A stretch of DNA of 64,000 nt, taken from NCBI RefSeq assembly GCF_018139145.2, contig NW_026114268.1:620001-684000 (forward strand). The letters are read 5' to 3'. Shown here piece after piece: positions 62,559-64,000 of this stretch. Origin of the DNA: Gymnogyps californianus. Its lineage: Eukaryota > Chordata > Aves > Accipitriformes > Cathartidae. Position 1 is the first letter of the stretch. Every line of letters begins with the position of its first letter. The notes under the pieces were generated by a model. It saw nothing but the letters and a program-made list of their open reading frames with translations, did not search any database and had not been told where the DNA came from. The translations under genes and the position numbers were made by a program.

Positions 62559-64000
62559 ATGCCTGGTGCCCGCACCTCAGCGGATACGGAGACACAGCCC
62601 CGGAATACTCTGGATCTGAATGGGTACGTTTGAAAAATCCTCCTCTCCTTTCCCCAAGTGTATTTTCCGCCGCATCAGCTGGGGTGGGTGGGGGGTGGAC
62701 AGGGGAAGAACATGAGGGCAGCCTGAGAGCTCGGTCTGGAGGTGGTGGAAGGCAGCAGCAGTCTCTTCAGTCTCTTCATGAATGACAGGACTACGCCTAG
62801 AAAGCCTTTTGTCTCTGCGAAATGAGGGGCGAGTCCATTTTGGATCGCACAGAGGGAGTCCCAAGCAGTTGCCCAGATACATCCTGCCATAGCAATTGCG
62901 AGAGCTTAGCACAGTCCTGTCTTGCGCTCTGCAGGATGGGTTATGTCCCTCAGCTTTCCTGGTTTTCCTTTTGACCCGAACCAGAAGGACACCGCTGTTG
63001 CCTCTGTTGGCACTGGATTTGACTTGTGTTCCTGACAGACGAGGTTTCCTTAGGAAACTGAGGCAGCTCCTCACCAGAGCTCTGCCTTAGGAAAAGGAGC
63101 ACAAGATCCTCTGAGGGGTCCAAGCAGTCTTCTAGCAAAACAAAAGGGGACTGCTTATTCCTGATGAAGTGTAAGCCTTTCGAGAGCCTCCTAGAACAAG
63201 GCAGGAGGAGTTTCCATCTTCCAGAGCAGTGTGTGCTGTCTCTTGGCCCATCAGGCTTCAGGGGAGCAGGGCCTAGCCACCAGGGTGTTGCCTTGGTGTC
63301 TCCTTGCTTCCCCATGGATTACCAGCATGCCTTTACATTCAGCCCTCCCTCCCTCCCTCCCTCTCTACCCAGTCCGCATTTGTCTGCATTTATGCCAAGA
63401 AAAGGGCCAGTGATAACCCGGCTGCTAAAGAAATGCTGCTAGAGGGGAGACACACAATCCCCCTGCGTAGCAGGCTGTTGAACTGTCGGGGTACAGGCTG
63501 AACCTCTTCTTGAGAGGGGGTGGAGAACTGTGTCAGCACTAGCACCCATCGCATGGTGGGCAGGAGAAACAGGCATTTGTTACGTCCCTTCCGTTTCCCA
63601 AGAATCCCTCTCCAACCCCACAGACGTGAAGTATGGCCACAGCTTTTGGTGCAACTCCTCCTCTTCCGGAGTCAATCCGCAGCCCTTCGTCCCTAACGAA
63701 ACAGTGCCAATCGTTACCATACCAAATGCCCCACTGGTGCAGCTGGTGACAACTCCACCGCTGACTCGAGCTTGTGCAGGACCAAGCCAATCCTCACGCC
63801 AGGAGTGCCAGGTTCAAGACCTGCAGTCCCTACTGCTGCTCTCCAGGCTGCTGCTGAACTGCACACGTACTGCCAGCTTCACCATCCTTTTCCTCCTTGC
63901 TGCTCTGTAGGAAAATGAAGGCTCTGAAGATGGTGACCCTGGTGCTGCTTGTCGGTCTCTTCTCTTGCGGTGAGTCTCTGTAGAGCTCAGACCTGAGGAT
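62559..64000 (+). CDS. SUN3-like: SUN3-like SUN-domain protein, copy E, cut by window end
   Basis: Only the first two exons are visible: 62559-62623 (MPGARTSADTETQPR start) and 63911-63969 (first hydrophobic segment). The promoter sites are intact. This shows that the array continues to the right. Confidence 0.7.

Noticed and set aside
1..64000. CRISPR array, phage defence island or bacterial operon
   Set aside because: The repeats are long tandem gene units, LTRs and minisatellites, and the genes are intron-containing animal genes.

Overview
This window is vertebrate nuclear DNA, almost certainly from a bird. The evidence is split genes with GT-AG introns, a CR1 LINE 3' end carrying the terminal ATTCTATG-type repeat, and several avian-type retroviral LTRs. 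No bacterial operon, CRISPR array, rRNA or tRNA was seen.

Layout. (1) 1-13,935 is a tandem duplication with a period of about 9.67 kb. A block at 1-3,786 recurs at 9,676-13,935. Between the copies lies a USP36/USP42-type ubiquitin protease gene on the minus strand (11 exons, 8,924 down to 4,250) with complete Cys, QED and His boxes. The block copies probably carry the upstream regulatory region of each USP copy: a CpG-rich region with several CCAAT boxes pointing toward the protease. (2) 14,434-20,252 is a 12-exon minus-strand maestro heat-like repeat (MROH) gene. One exon is a base short. (3) 21,435-23,643 is an inverted copy of part of the USP block, so the MROH gene sits between inverted repeats of about 2 kb. 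(4) 23,646-64,000 is a head-to-tail array of a SUN3-like gene (SUN-domain inner nuclear membrane protein) with near-identical units of about 8.88 kb. Copy A is truncated and fused to the inverted USP promoter block. Copies B and C are full length but carry small indels that affect the predicted frame. Copy D is interrupted in its last intron by 6.7 kb of other DNA flanked by a 97-bp direct duplication. Copy E runs off the right end.

The 6.7-kb segment at 54,245-60,930 holds an LTR fragment, short tandem repeats, a long minisatellite built on a 12-nt motif that is open in several frames, an ERVL-type LTR and a solo LTR.

How it fits together. The window looks like an ampliconic region containing three gene families: a deubiquitinase, a MROH protein and SUN3. 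Mammalian SUN3 is a spermatid LINC-complex protein, and each full array copy here has a pair of CRE-like sites upstream of its first exon, so a germline or testis role is plausible. That is inference. Exon boundaries come from reading splice signals and checking that codon phase carries across introns. The 5' half of the SUN3-like gene, between its fourth exon and the exon at 32,886, is not fully resolved.
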